Shown here piece by piece: positions 55,561 through 63,570 of a stretch of DNA of 64,000 bases. Under the pieces are notes generated by a model. It searched no databases, had not been told where the DNA came from, and saw nothing but the letters and a program-made list of their open reading frames with translations. Positions within the stretch are counted from its first letter, which is position 1. Every line of letters starts with the position of its first letter. The position numbers were made by a program, and so were the translations under genes. This stretch comes from Cohaesibacter haloalkalitolerans (GTDB lineage: Bacteria; Pseudomonadota; Alphaproteobacteria; Rhizobiales; Cohaesibacteraceae), in NCBI RefSeq assembly GCF_003574655.1, contig NZ_QNUM01000012.1, positions 1 to 64,000 of the forward strand, written 5' to 3'.

Positions 55561-55674
55561 CTTGTTGCCCCGTTGGTCGGTCTCTATTGCCGGGCCCGGA
55601 GGATCCGGGTCCAGCAAGCTTGGCGGGGAGGAACAGGGTCGAGTAAGAGGCATACCCGACCCCGCGCCCACTGA

Positions 55675-55711
55675 AACGGACGTGGCTGCGGAAGAAGTAA
55701 GCCACGCCGTT
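55675..55711 (-). repeat. hairpin between the aldehyde oxidoreductase and FAD oxidoreductase genes
   Basis: AACGG-(A)-CGTGGCT pairs with AGCCACG-CCGTT (12 bp with one bulged base, 12-base loop), 12 bases past the oxidoreductase stop. There is no T-run. It may protect the abundant mop message at its 3' end or reduce read-through into the accessory genes. Confidence 0.55.
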
Positions 55712-55722
55712 CCGATTCAGAC

Positions 55723-58476
55723 TCAGGCGAACTCTTTAGGGGCTTTTTCCCTTGCTGCCTTTGCCTCGAGTTCCGTTCTGATGATTTCCGGAAGGGCCGG
55801 AACACGGAAGATGCGCACGCCACAGGCGTTGTAGATGGCGTTCAGGATGGCCGGATGAGCCGCAGTCAGCGGCGCTTCACCGACACCAGCTGCCCCGAAC
55901 GGTCCGTCAGCACGTGGCGTTTCCAGATACAGGATCTCGATGTCATCGGGGATGTCCTTCGGATAAGGAATGCCGCAATCCATCAGATTGGTATGAAGCT
56001 CCAGATCCTCGAAGTCTTCGGACAGGGCCAAACCGATACCCTGCGCCAGACCGCCATAAATCTGACCATCCACGGTGGCCTTGTTGATGATGGTGCCAAC
56101 GTCGACGGACGTGGTGAACTTGACCACCCGAACTTCGCCGGTCTCGACCTCGACCTCAACCTCAGGCATGAACACTTCATACATGTAGATCGGGAACGGA
56201 TTGCCCTGAGCGGTTTCGGAAGAACAATCGGTGCAGGCGGCTGCAACCCAGTTACCGTCATAGACGAGCGGGATGCCATCGGCGACCATCTCGTCGTAGG
56301 TCCGGTAAGTGCCATCCTCTTTCTTCATCGCATTGAGCAGCATCTCTGCTGCGACGCGGGTGGCGTTGCCGGTGAAGACGTTGGAACGGCTGCCGCCAGC
56401 GGGACCGGAGTTCGGACCGTTGGTGTCATTCATGACCAGAGAGATCTGTTCCGGCTTGATGCCGGTTGGCCGCAGCACTTCATGGGCCATGGTCAGTGTG
56501 CCGAGATCAGCCCCCTGCCCGTGATCTTCCCAGGCGTTGTAGATGGTGACCCCGTCCTTGGTCAGTTCGGCACGGGCGTTGGAGCTATCCGGACCATCAA
56601 GACCGCAGCCATAGATGCCCAGAGCGATACCGACGCCGCGTTTGACTTCATCGGTGGACAGCTCTGCGCAACGCTTCTTGGCTTCCTGATATTTCGGCCG
56701 CAGCATGTCGAACAGCTGAGGCAGAACCAGCACTTCAGGCTTCTGTCCGGTCGGGGTTGTCGAGTTTTCGTTATAAAGGTTCTTGTAGCGGAACTCGAAC
56801 GGATCCTCGCCCATCTTCTCGGCCAGAATGTCCATCGCCGTTTCAGAAGCAAGGAAGGCCTGCGGCGACCCATAACCGCGGAAGGCGGAGCCCCATGCGT
56901 GGTTGGTGGCAACCGTGAGGCCCTTGCCACGGATGTTTTCCAGATGGTAGCCCGCACCGGTGAACTGGGCCTGACGCAGGGTGACCAGATCACCGAATTC
57001 GGAATATGGACCGTGATCGAGCCACCAGTCGGTTTCCATCGCGGTCAACTTGCCATCGGCGTTGCAGCCAAGCTTGATGTTGATGTTGACCGGGCTGCGT
57101 TTGCCTGTGTAGGTGATGTTCTGATACTGGTCATAGACCAGAGATACCGGCTTGCCGGTGGCAAGGGCAGCAACGCCCAGCAGGGCTTCCATGGTCGGGG
57201 AGAACTTGTAGCCGAAGGTGCCACCGGTCGGGTTCTGGATCAGGCGCAGTTTGTCCGGCTCCAGGCCAAGGCCCGGACAGATCATGGCATGATGCAGATG
57301 CACGCCGATGGATTTCGACAGGATTGTCAGAACGCCATCTTCATCGACATAGGCCTCCCCGCAGTCCGGCTCCAGATGCAGATGTGGCTGGCGGCTGCAA
57401 TAGGTGGTGATGTCAACCAGTTGGGAAGCGCTCGCCAGCAGCGGCTTGGTGTCCGCCCCCTTGACGACGCCCTGTTCATAGTAGGCATTCGGCGTGCCTG
57501 GATGAATTTCGATGGCGTCCGGCGCAAGAGCCGCAAAGCCTGACATGTAGGCAGGCAGAACCTCGACATCGACCTTCACCTTCTTGGCTGCCGCGCGGGC
57601 ATGCTCTTCGGTGTCGGCCGCAACGATTGCAATGGCGTCCCCATACTGGAAGATCTTTTCCTTGCAGAGGATCGGACGGTCCCAACCATCGCCCTTGTTG
57701 TCCGGGAAGGTGATGAGACCGGTGATGGCGTTCCGGCCCTTGACGTCTTCCCAGGTGATGACCTTGGCAACGCCGGGCATGGTTTCGGCTTCAGCGGTAT
57801 CGATGCCCTTGATCAGGCCATGCGGCACTTCGGCCTGAACCAGCGCCAGGCGCAAAGTGCCTTCCGGCATGCGCAGGGCAATGTCGGCACCGAAGTCCCA
57901 TGTGCCGGTAACCTTGGCTTCTGCCGACGGGCGAATATGGGATGTCCCGAGGATCGAGCCGTCTTCCTTCGGTTTCGGCATGATCTGGGCAACCGTCTTT
58001 TCACCGCGCATGACGGCGGCGGCATCCATTACCGCGTCGACCAGCGGCTTGTAACCGGTGCAGCGGCAGAGGTTGCGGTTCCGGTTGAACCATTTGCGGA
58101 CCTCTTCGCGGGTCGGGTTGATGTTCTTTTCCAGCAGCGCCTTGGAAGACATGATGAAGCCGGACGTGCAGATACCGCACTGTGCGCCACCATGGGTCAT
58201 CCAGGCGATCTGGATCGGGTGCAGGTTGCCCGGTGTGCCGACGCCCTCGATTGTCGTGATTCTGGCGCCTTCGCGCACATCACCGATCTTCTTGTTGCAA
58301 GAACGGATCGGCTTGTCATCGATGATGACGGTGCACGAGCCGCACTGGCCGTCGTCGCAGCAGACCTTGCAGCCGGTCAGCATCATCTGTTTGCGCAATA
58401 CATCAGCAAGGGAGGCTTCTGGCTCGGCAACGATCCAGCGATCCACTCCGTTGACGTTCAGTTGTATTCTCTTCAT
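55723..58476 (-). CDS. mop: molybdenum aldehyde oxidoreductase, MOP type (DVU_1559 family)
   Basis: 917 residues; AGGAG precedes the ATG at 58476. It belongs to the xanthine oxidase family as a single chain without FAD, oxidising aldehydes to acids. The plant-type [2Fe-2S] ligands are C40, C45, C48, C60 (..VCCDDGQCGSCTV..) and the second cluster C100, C103, C137, C139 (..AQCGICTSG.., ..NLCRCTGY..), numbers equal to those in D. gigas MOP. Glu867 in ..GVGEAPLTAAHP.. fits the catalytic Glu869 there. The cofactor would be molybdopterin cytosine dinucleotide. It is placed between xdhC (57-base gap) and the FAD-CCG gene in the long operon. Confidence 0.92.
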   Translation of the reverse strand: MKRIQLNVNGVDRWIVAEPEASLADVLRKQMMLTGCKVCCDDGQCGSCTVIIDDKPIRSCNKKIGDVREGARITTIEGVGTPGNLHPIQIAWMTHGGAQCGICTSGFIMSSKALLEKNINPTREEVRKWFNRNRNLCRCTGYKPLVDAVMDAAAVMRGEKTVAQIMPKPKEDGSILGTSHIRPSAEAKVTGTWDFGADIALRMPEGTLRLALVQAEVPHGLIKGIDTAEAETMPGVAKVITWEDVKGRNAITGLITFPDNKGDGWDRPILCKEKIFQYGDAIAIVAADTEEHARAAAKKVKVDVEVLPAYMSGFAALAPDAIEIHPGTPNAYYEQGVVKGADTKPLLASASQLVDITTYCSRQPHLHLEPDCGEAYVDEDGVLTILSKSIGVHLHHAMICPGLGLEPDKLRLIQNPTGGTFGYKFSPTMEALLGVAALATGKPVSLVYDQYQNITYTGKRSPVNINIKLGCNADGKLTAMETDWWLDHGPYSEFGDLVTLRQAQFTGAGYHLENIRGKGLTVATNHAWGSAFRGYGSPQAFLASETAMDILAEKMGEDPFEFRYKNLYNENSTTPTGQKPEVLVLPQLFDMLRPKYQEAKKRCAELSTDEVKRGVGIALGIYGCGLDGPDSSNARAELTKDGVTIYNAWEDHGQGADLGTLTMAHEVLRPTGIKPEQISLVMNDTNGPNSGPAGGSRSNVFTGNATRVAAEMLLNAMKKEDGTYRTYDEMVADGIPLVYDGNWVAAACTDCSSETAQGNPFPIYMYEVFMPEVEVEVETGEVRVVKFTTSVDVGTIINKATVDGQIYGGLAQGIGLALSEDFEDLELHTNLMDCGIPYPKDIPDDIEILYLETPRADGPFGAAGVGEAPLTAAHPAILNAIYNACGVRIFRVPALPEIIRTELEAKAAREKAPKEFA

Positions 58477-58533
58477 CACTCTTCTCCTAATCCTGCGGCT
58501 GGAAAGCTCCATCCGCCTGCTGGTTCCCGAGAG

Positions 58534-59400
58534 CTAGGCACTCGCGTGCACTAGATCCTCCCCATTTTCAGTCCCTGAATTGGCTGTTAGGTACAAATCA
58601 CCTATGGTCCTCGATTGTCCGTCCAATTCTTCAGCGCCCCGGACATGAGCGATCATTTGGGCAACCACCGAAACGGCGATTTCCTCCGGGTTGTCGGCAC
58701 CGATCTCCAATCCCACCGGTGCTCGGACACGGCTCAGCTGTTGGGCGGAAATTCCGGCCTCCAGCAATTTGCTATTGATGGTGCGGATCTTGCGTTTAGA
58801 GCCGATCATGCCGATGTAGCTCGCAGGGGTATTGACCGCCCAGGCCAGAACCTCCTTGTCGCAAATATGTCCGCGGGTCGCGATGAAGATGATCGAGCGG
58901 GCATTCGGCTCAAGTTCCTTCATCGTCTCCTGCCAGGGTCCCGCAAGGGTCTTCACCGCAAAGGGAAAGCGCTCTGCATTGGCAAATTCGGCACGGTCAT
59001 CGATCACCACAACGTGGTAGCCGACGCGATGGGCCAGTTCGGCTGTCACCAGTCCGACATGGCCGCCACCGAACATGTAGAGCGTTACTGCGGGCAGAAA
59101 GGGTTCGACGAAAATGTCAAGGCTCCCCCCGCACACCATGCCGCTGTCCATCAGCGGGTTGTCATGCAGGTTGAAGGAAATCATCTCCGATTTGCCATTC
59201 TCCATCGCCTTTCTGGCGGCCTCGATGATCTTTCCTTCCGCAAGACCACCGCCGACCGTTCCCACGATCGACCCATCGGCGCGAACAAGCATCTTTGCCT
59301 TGTCCGACGCGGGGATGGAGCCGTTTGTGGTGACGATCGATGCCAGGGCACAGGGCCGTCCGGCCTCGTGCTCCCTGATCAGTTCCTTGAACACCTTCAT
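58534..59400 (-). CDS. xdhC: XdhC family Moco insertion chaperone
   Basis: 288 residues. XdhC proteins bind molybdenum cofactor, support its sulfuration and hand it to xanthine-oxidase-family enzymes. The N-terminal part shows ..CALASIVTTNGSIPAS.. and ..GSIVGTVGGGLAEGKI..; ..DSGMVCGGSLDIFVEP.. carries the conserved Cys. The Rossmann-like C-terminal part is ..LYMFGGGHVGLVTAELAH.., with ..VIDDRAEFANAERFP.. and ..IGMIGSKRK... AGGCGAGG lies upstream of the ATG. It immediately precedes its likely client, the MOP-type enzyme. Confidence 0.92.
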   Translation of the reverse strand: MKVFKELIREHEAGRPCALASIVTTNGSIPASDKAKMLVRADGSIVGTVGGGLAEGKIIEAARKAMENGKSEMISFNLHDNPLMDSGMVCGGSLDIFVEPFLPAVTLYMFGGGHVGLVTAELAHRVGYHVVVIDDRAEFANAERFPFAVKTLAGPWQETMKELEPNARSIIFIATRGHICDKEVLAWAVNTPASYIGMIGSKRKIRTINSKLLEAGISAQQLSRVRAPVGLEIGADNPEEIAVSVVAQMIAHVRGAEELDGQSRTIGDLYLTANSGTENGEDLVHASA

Positions 59401-59555
59401 TGTCCTCGCCTTTCAAATTGGCCTTTCAAGTTGACCCCAATGAAGCGACCTCAGACCTGCCGCCGGCTGGTCCTCTGAGATGGCCACAGGAGGGAGCGGG
59501 CAGCTTGGTCCGTCCTTTCCGGTCACCATTCAGCGGCGGCAGGCCCGCGGTGGCG

Positions 59556-59747
59556 TCACACGTGATAAACCGCGCCCGACTGGCAGACTTCCACACATTG
59601 CGGTTCGTCGAAGTCGCCCTCGCATTCCTTGCATTTGCTTGCGTTGATGGAATAGAGCTTGCCTTTGCGGGTGATGGCCTTGTTCGGGCATTCGTCGATG
59701 CATGCGCCACAGGCTTCACAGATGTCCTGATCGATTGCGTAAGCCAT
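59556..59747 (-). CDS. 2[4Fe-4S] ferredoxin
   Basis: 63 residues. Two cluster motifs: ..CEACGACIDECPNKAI.. (CxxCxxCxxxCP) and ..CKECEGDFDEPQCVEVCQSG.. (CxxC-x8-CxxxC, the long-loop form of Allochromatium-type ferredoxins with very low potential). It is a soluble electron carrier. It lies between the hydrogenase subunits and xdhC/mop, exactly where a carrier from aldehyde oxidoreductase to hydrogenase would be expected. Confidence 0.93.
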   Translation of the reverse strand: MAYAIDQDICEACGACIDECPNKAITRKGKLYSINASKCKECEGDFDEPQCVEVCQSGAVYHV

Positions 59748-59772
59748 TGTTTTCTCCTCTCAGTCTTCTTTG

Positions 59773-59797
59773 GCGGGTCCGACCTCCCGGACCGCCG
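59773..59797. repeat. hairpin ahead of the ferredoxin gene
   Basis: GGCGG-(G)-TCCG / CGGACCGCC stem with one bulge, in the 158-base gap between the hydrogenase large subunit and the ferredoxin. It may stabilise or separate the messages; no T-run. Confidence 0.35.
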
Positions 59798-59905
59798 TTG
59801 CAGGTCATGTCCCGGACCACGATCAAGCGTGGCGCATGGGCATGCCCTGGTCTCCAGTCCCCGCCCTGCCCTTGCCTTGCGGCAAGCGCAGAACCGGGGC
59901 GTGTT

Positions 59906-61006
59906 TCACCGCTCCGTACAGGAAATGCACGGGTCGATACTGTTCACGATGATCGCGATATCGGCGACCTTGGCTTCCTTCAGCATGAAGGTCAGAGCAT
60001 CCCAGTTGGGATAGCTCGGCACGCGCCATTTCAGTCGTTCCGGTTCGGGATTGTCGTTTGTTTTCAGGTAGTAGACCAGCTCGCCGCGCGGAGCCTCCGT
60101 GCGGGCGATGGCCTGTCCCGGCGGGATGTAGGGGTCGCCACCGTCGTTGATTGGCCCCTCGGGCAGCTGATCGAGGCAAACCCGGAGGATCTCGATCGAA
60201 TTGACCGCCTCGCTAAGGCGGATCATCGCACGGGACCAGACATCGCATCCGTCCAGCACCGGCACATTCACGGGCAGCCGGTCATAGACATGGTAGGGGG
60301 CGGCGGTGCGCACGTCATACTGAATGCCGCTGGCGCGGGCCACCGGACCGACAACACCACAGGCGATGGCGTCGGCATGGGAAAGGATGCCAATCCCTCT
60401 CGTCCGGCGCAGGATCGAGCCATTGGTGCGATAGGTCTTTTCAAGCTCGCGCACATCGGGTTCGAGCTTGTCGAGGGCTGAACGCATATAAGTGATGGCC
60501 TCGTCGTCCATGTCGCAGCGGGTGCCGCCAAGACAATGGGCGCCAAGGTCCATGCGGTTGCCATAGACGGCCTCCTTGAGATCCTGTGCGACTTCACGCA
60601 CCTGCATGGCATGCATGAACAGGGCCTCATAACCGACCAGATGGGCCAGAATGCCGACGTTGAACAGATGGGAAGCAACGCGTTTGACCTCGCCCGCAAT
60701 CACCCTGAGATACTGGGCCCGTTCGGGAACCTCCACCGCGCCGATGGTTTCAGCAGCCATGGCCAGCGCTTCGGGGTGGCTGTTCGAACAGAGCGAGCAG
60801 ATGCGCTCGGTCAGGATCATGTTCTGCAACAGTGTGCGCTTGGTGGCCAGATATTCGACCCCGCGATGAACATGGCCGGCATTGAGTTCGACGGTCTCGA
60901 TGGTTTCCCCCTTGACGGCGACGCGGAAATACATCGGCTCTTCAAGGGCAACATGCAGCGGGCCGACGGGTATCTTGTAGCTGCAGGCAACGGTGTGATC
61001 GGTCAT
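59906..61006 (-). CDS. group 4 [NiFe]-hydrogenase large subunit (CooH-like)
   Basis: 366 residues. The ATG at 61006 has AAGGAGG at good spacing, 2 bases after the previous stop. Both Ni-Fe ligand pairs are intact: ..LTERICSLCSNSHPEA.. (C70, C73) and the C-terminal ..DPCISCTER (C360, C363). NuoD of complex I lacks these, so this is a hydrogenase. The chain ends right after the last Cys motif, with no extension to be cleaved, as known for CooH/EchE-type subunits. It catalyses 2H+ + 2e- to H2 in the membrane-bound complex. Gene order upstream equals cooMKLXU. Confidence 0.93.
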   Translation of the reverse strand: MTDHTVACSYKIPVGPLHVALEEPMYFRVAVKGETIETVELNAGHVHRGVEYLATKRTLLQNMILTERICSLCSNSHPEALAMAAETIGAVEVPERAQYLRVIAGEVKRVASHLFNVGILAHLVGYEALFMHAMQVREVAQDLKEAVYGNRMDLGAHCLGGTRCDMDDEAITYMRSALDKLEPDVRELEKTYRTNGSILRRTRGIGILSHADAIACGVVGPVARASGIQYDVRTAAPYHVYDRLPVNVPVLDGCDVWSRAMIRLSEAVNSIEILRVCLDQLPEGPINDGGDPYIPPGQAIARTEAPRGELVYYLKTNDNPEPERLKWRVPSYPNWDALTFMLKEAKVADIAIIVNSIDPCISCTER

Positions 61007-61008
61007 GC

Positions 61009-61629
61009 TCATGCCTCCTTGGCTGCGGCCATGACGCGCGCCCACAGCTCATCAGAGGTGGACGCATTTGCCATCTGGGAGAAAGGGATCAACCGGTCGA
61101 GAACGGCACCATCAATGCTCTCGTCGAGGAACAGGCGTCTCGGATCCGGATGGTTGGTGATGGTGACGGAGTAGATCTCCATGATCTCCCGTTCCGGCCA
61201 GTCGGCCGAGCGGAACAAGGGCGTGAGGGAGGCTATGGAACCGCCAGCGGGGAGAAATGCTACGACATTCACATAGTCTCCACCCACGTCGAAGTGATAG
61301 ACCAGTTCATAGGATGTACCGTCTTGCGGCGTACCGCCAAAGCTCATCGATTGTTCGGGTACATGCGCTTCGGCTTCTGCTGCACCTTCATCCTCCTCGT
61401 CCTGTTCCTCCTCTTCTTCTTCGGGAGCGGGTGGTTTGTTAGCGGTGACCATGGCCAGCCGCGCGTGATAGCTGCGCAGGCATTCTCCCACGGCGGAAAG
61501 ATCATCCCTGTCTGCGAGTTCGCACCACATGACCGAGACGCCATGGTCATCAGTCGTGGTCGTCAGATTCACGCCGTGTGGCGCTGCCGCGTTCAGGCTG
61601 GCTTCGAAATTTTCAGGAAAACGTGTCAT
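61009..61629 (-). CDS. hydrogenase subunit, 30-kDa NuoC-like (CooU-like)
   Basis: 206 residues. The start at 61629 is coupled to the previous stop through TGATG. The C-terminal ~100 residues carry the NuoC/HycE N-domain pattern: ..YELVYHFDVGGDYVNVVAFLP.., ..SIASLTPLFRSADWPEREIMEIYSV.. and ..NHPDPRRLFLDESI... Residues ~68-92 are an unusual strongly acidic insert (..PAPEEEEEEQDEEDEGAAEAE..). The subunit contacts the large and small subunits and holds no cofactor. Confidence 0.88.
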   Translation of the reverse strand: MTRFPENFEASLNAAAPHGVNLTTTTDDHGVSVMWCELADRDDLSAVGECLRSYHARLAMVTANKPPAPEEEEEEQDEEDEGAAEAEAHVPEQSMSFGGTPQDGTSYELVYHFDVGGDYVNVVAFLPAGGSIASLTPLFRSADWPEREIMEIYSVTITNHPDPRRLFLDESIDGAVLDRLIPFSQMANASTSDELWARVMAAAKEA

Positions 61630-62126
61630 CACCGGCTCTTTCTGTCTCTGAGATACTTGCCGCGACATTTCGGGCACAGGGCGCGGAATTCGGCGATCTC
61701 CGCTTCACTGAAGCCCTTGACCTTGTTGGCAGGAGCCGCAGTGAAGAGCGCCGGTTTGCCGCAGCTCGGGCACTCGTGGCTGGGGATCACGCCATGGGCG
61801 ACCATGCTGTATTTGTCCTGTTGGACATGGGCCAGATGCCAGTCCTGGGTCTGGTGGATGGCGTTGGTCGGGCAATGGAACTCGCAATTGCCACAGAAGA
61901 CGCAGCTGTCATGCCAGCAGTCGAACTCCAGCCCCTTGTCGGTCTTGGTGAACCGGATGGCGCCCGCCGGGCAGACCTTTTCGCATTTGCGGCAACCTTC
62001 GCAGGTTTCGGGATCGAACTCGATCTTGCCGCGAAAGCGCTTGGCTGTTGGTGCCGGCTGGAAGGGGAACGGATCCGTGAAAGGCCCCTGTGTCAGATTG
62101 TGCGCAAACAATTGCAGGAAATTCAT
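61629..62126 (-). CDS. hydrogenase Fe-S subunit (HycF/NuoI-like, CooX-like)
   Basis: 165 residues. Two [4Fe-4S] motifs: ..CEGCRKCEKVCPAGAI.. and ..CVFCGNCEFHCPTNAI... A C-terminal pair of CxxC knuckles (..HECPSCGKP.., ..ALCPKCRGK..) may bind zinc, a feature of some HycF/MbhN-like subunits. It is the polyferredoxin that would pass electrons from the soluble donor to the small subunit. It overlaps the next gene by one base (TGATG). Confidence 0.9.
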   Translation of the reverse strand: MNFLQLFAHNLTQGPFTDPFPFQPAPTAKRFRGKIEFDPETCEGCRKCEKVCPAGAIRFTKTDKGLEFDCWHDSCVFCGNCEFHCPTNAIHQTQDWHLAHVQQDKYSMVAHGVIPSHECPSCGKPALFTAAPANKVKGFSEAEIAEFRALCPKCRGKYLRDRKSR

Positions 62127-62140
62127 CTCGCTAACCCTCC

Positions 62141-62578
62141 TCACATCCGCTCTCGCCAGATCTCGATTGCCTTGGCCACGCCTTCGATGATGGCTTGCGG
62201 GCGCGGCGGGCAACCGGGAACATTGACGTCGACGGGGAAATACTGATCGATCGGCGCTTTCACCGAATAGCTCTCGCGGAAGATGCCGCCCGAGATCGGG
62301 CAAACGCCCACAGCAACAGTGACCTTGGGGTCCGGGATCTCGTTGAAGACCACCAGCGCAGCCTGCATGACCTTGGTTGTCAACGGGCCGGAGATCAGCA
62401 CGATGTCGGCATGGCGCGGAGAACCGCAATACTGGCAGCCGAGCCGCTCGATGTCATAGCGCGGGATCAGGGCGGTCGTGGCCATTTCGACGTCGCAACC
62501 GTTGCAGGACCCGGCGTTGATGCGATAGATCCATGGAGATTTTGTCGCTATCGACTTGAAGTCGGGGATCATGTTCAT
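62141..62578 (-). CDS. hydrogenase small subunit (NuoB/HycG-like, CooL-like)
   Basis: 145 residues from the ATG at 62578 (GGAG upstream); an in-frame TTG lies 15 bases earlier. The proximal [4Fe-4S] ligands are C25, C28 (..NAGSCNGCDVEM..), C93 (..GVCPISGGIF..) and C123 (..VPGCPPRPQAI..). Further family marks are ..LGCQYCGSPRHADIVLISGPLT... It hands electrons to the Ni-Fe site of the large subunit. It lies 18 bases after the membrane-subunit stop. Confidence 0.93.
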   Translation of the reverse strand: MNMIPDFKSIATKSPWIYRINAGSCNGCDVEMATTALIPRYDIERLGCQYCGSPRHADIVLISGPLTTKVMQAALVVFNEIPDPKVTVAVGVCPISGGIFRESYSVKAPIDQYFPVDVNVPGCPPRPQAIIEGVAKAIEIWRERM

Positions 62579-62596
62579 TTCATCTGTCTCCAAATC

Positions 62597-63556
62597 TCAG
62601 GCCACGATGGTGACGGTGACAACGCTGGCGATGGCGAGCAGCAGCGGCCACTTGAGGAAAAAGCCGAAGGCCTGGTCGATCCGCATGCGGCCCATGGACA
62701 GGCGCACCACGGTGACGCCGATTTCCATCAGCACGGCCAGTTGCACCAGCCAGCCAACCAGACCCCAGATGCCGTCGAAGGGCAGCGGCATGAAGAGGGC
62801 TATGCCGAGGCTAAGAACAACAACGGCCTTGAGTGCGGACATCACCTTGAACAGCCCCAGCGCCGGACCGGAATACTCAAGTAGCGGCCCTTCGAGCACT
62901 TCGGTTTCGGCTTCGGGGATGTCAAAGGGGATGATCCCGAGGTTGGCCGGGAAGAACAGGGCAAAGGCAGCCAGCGCTGGCCACATCACCGGATCGAGCA
63001 GGAACATGCCATGGCTGCGCTGGTAGGCGATGATGTCAGTGAGCGAGAAGGTGATGACACCGCCCTGCCCCATGCCGGTGCGCAGAGCAACGGCCAGCAC
63101 GGCCAGCACGATCGGGGCTTCATAGGCCAGCATCAGGGTCATTTCCCGCGAAAAGCCGAGCGCACCATAGGGAGAGGTCGAGGCCGAGCCTGCGATCATC
63201 AGGACAATGGCCGGAACCATCAACAGGTAAAGCAGCACGATGAGGTTGCCCAGCATCGGGTCCGGGCTGTAGAGCCCGGAAACCGGCACCAGGGCCACAG
63301 CAACCAGCATGGAGACGACACCAACGAGCGGCGCTCCCAGAAAGACCGGCTGACTTGCCGTGGCAGGCACCATCGTGCGCTTGAAGCCGAGCTTGACGAG
63401 GTCAAAGAATGGCTGGGCAAGTGGCGGCCCGATGCGCCCCTGAAGACGAGCGGCGACGCGCCGGTCGAGGCCCTTGAGCGACAGCCCTAGCACCAGAGCG
63501 AACAGGCCGCCGGGGAACAGGAATACCGCAAGAAGTGTAGTGAGTTGCGTGGACAT
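62597..63556 (-). CDS. hydrogenase membrane subunit (NuoH/HycD-like, CooK-like)
   Basis: 319 residues with about eight membrane helices. The NuoH family patterns are clear: ..GRIGPPLAQPFFDLVKLGFKR.., ..AYEAPIVLAVLAVAL.. and ..IPFDIPEAETEVLEGPLLEYSG... The acidic residues in the last are conserved in complex I and group 4 hydrogenases and line the coupling channel. It anchors the catalytic arm to the membrane. The upstream antiporter-like gene ends 14 bases before. Confidence 0.92.
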   Translation of the reverse strand: MSTQLTTLLAVFLFPGGLFALVLGLSLKGLDRRVAARLQGRIGPPLAQPFFDLVKLGFKRTMVPATASQPVFLGAPLVGVVSMLVAVALVPVSGLYSPDPMLGNLIVLLYLLMVPAIVLMIAGSASTSPYGALGFSREMTLMLAYEAPIVLAVLAVALRTGMGQGGVITFSLTDIIAYQRSHGMFLLDPVMWPALAAFALFFPANLGIIPFDIPEAETEVLEGPLLEYSGPALGLFKVMSALKAVVVLSLGIALFMPLPFDGIWGLVGWLVQLAVLMEIGVTVVRLSMGRMRIDQAFGFFLKWPLLLAIASVVTVTIVA

Positions 63557-63570
63557 GGTTGTTCCCTCCC

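Noticed and set aside
59906-63556. Calling the membrane complex a NADH dehydrogenase (complex I) fragment
   Set aside because: Both CxxC pairs for nickel-iron are intact in the large subunit, hyp genes are nearby, and the order equals cooMKLXUH; NADH-binding subunits are absent.
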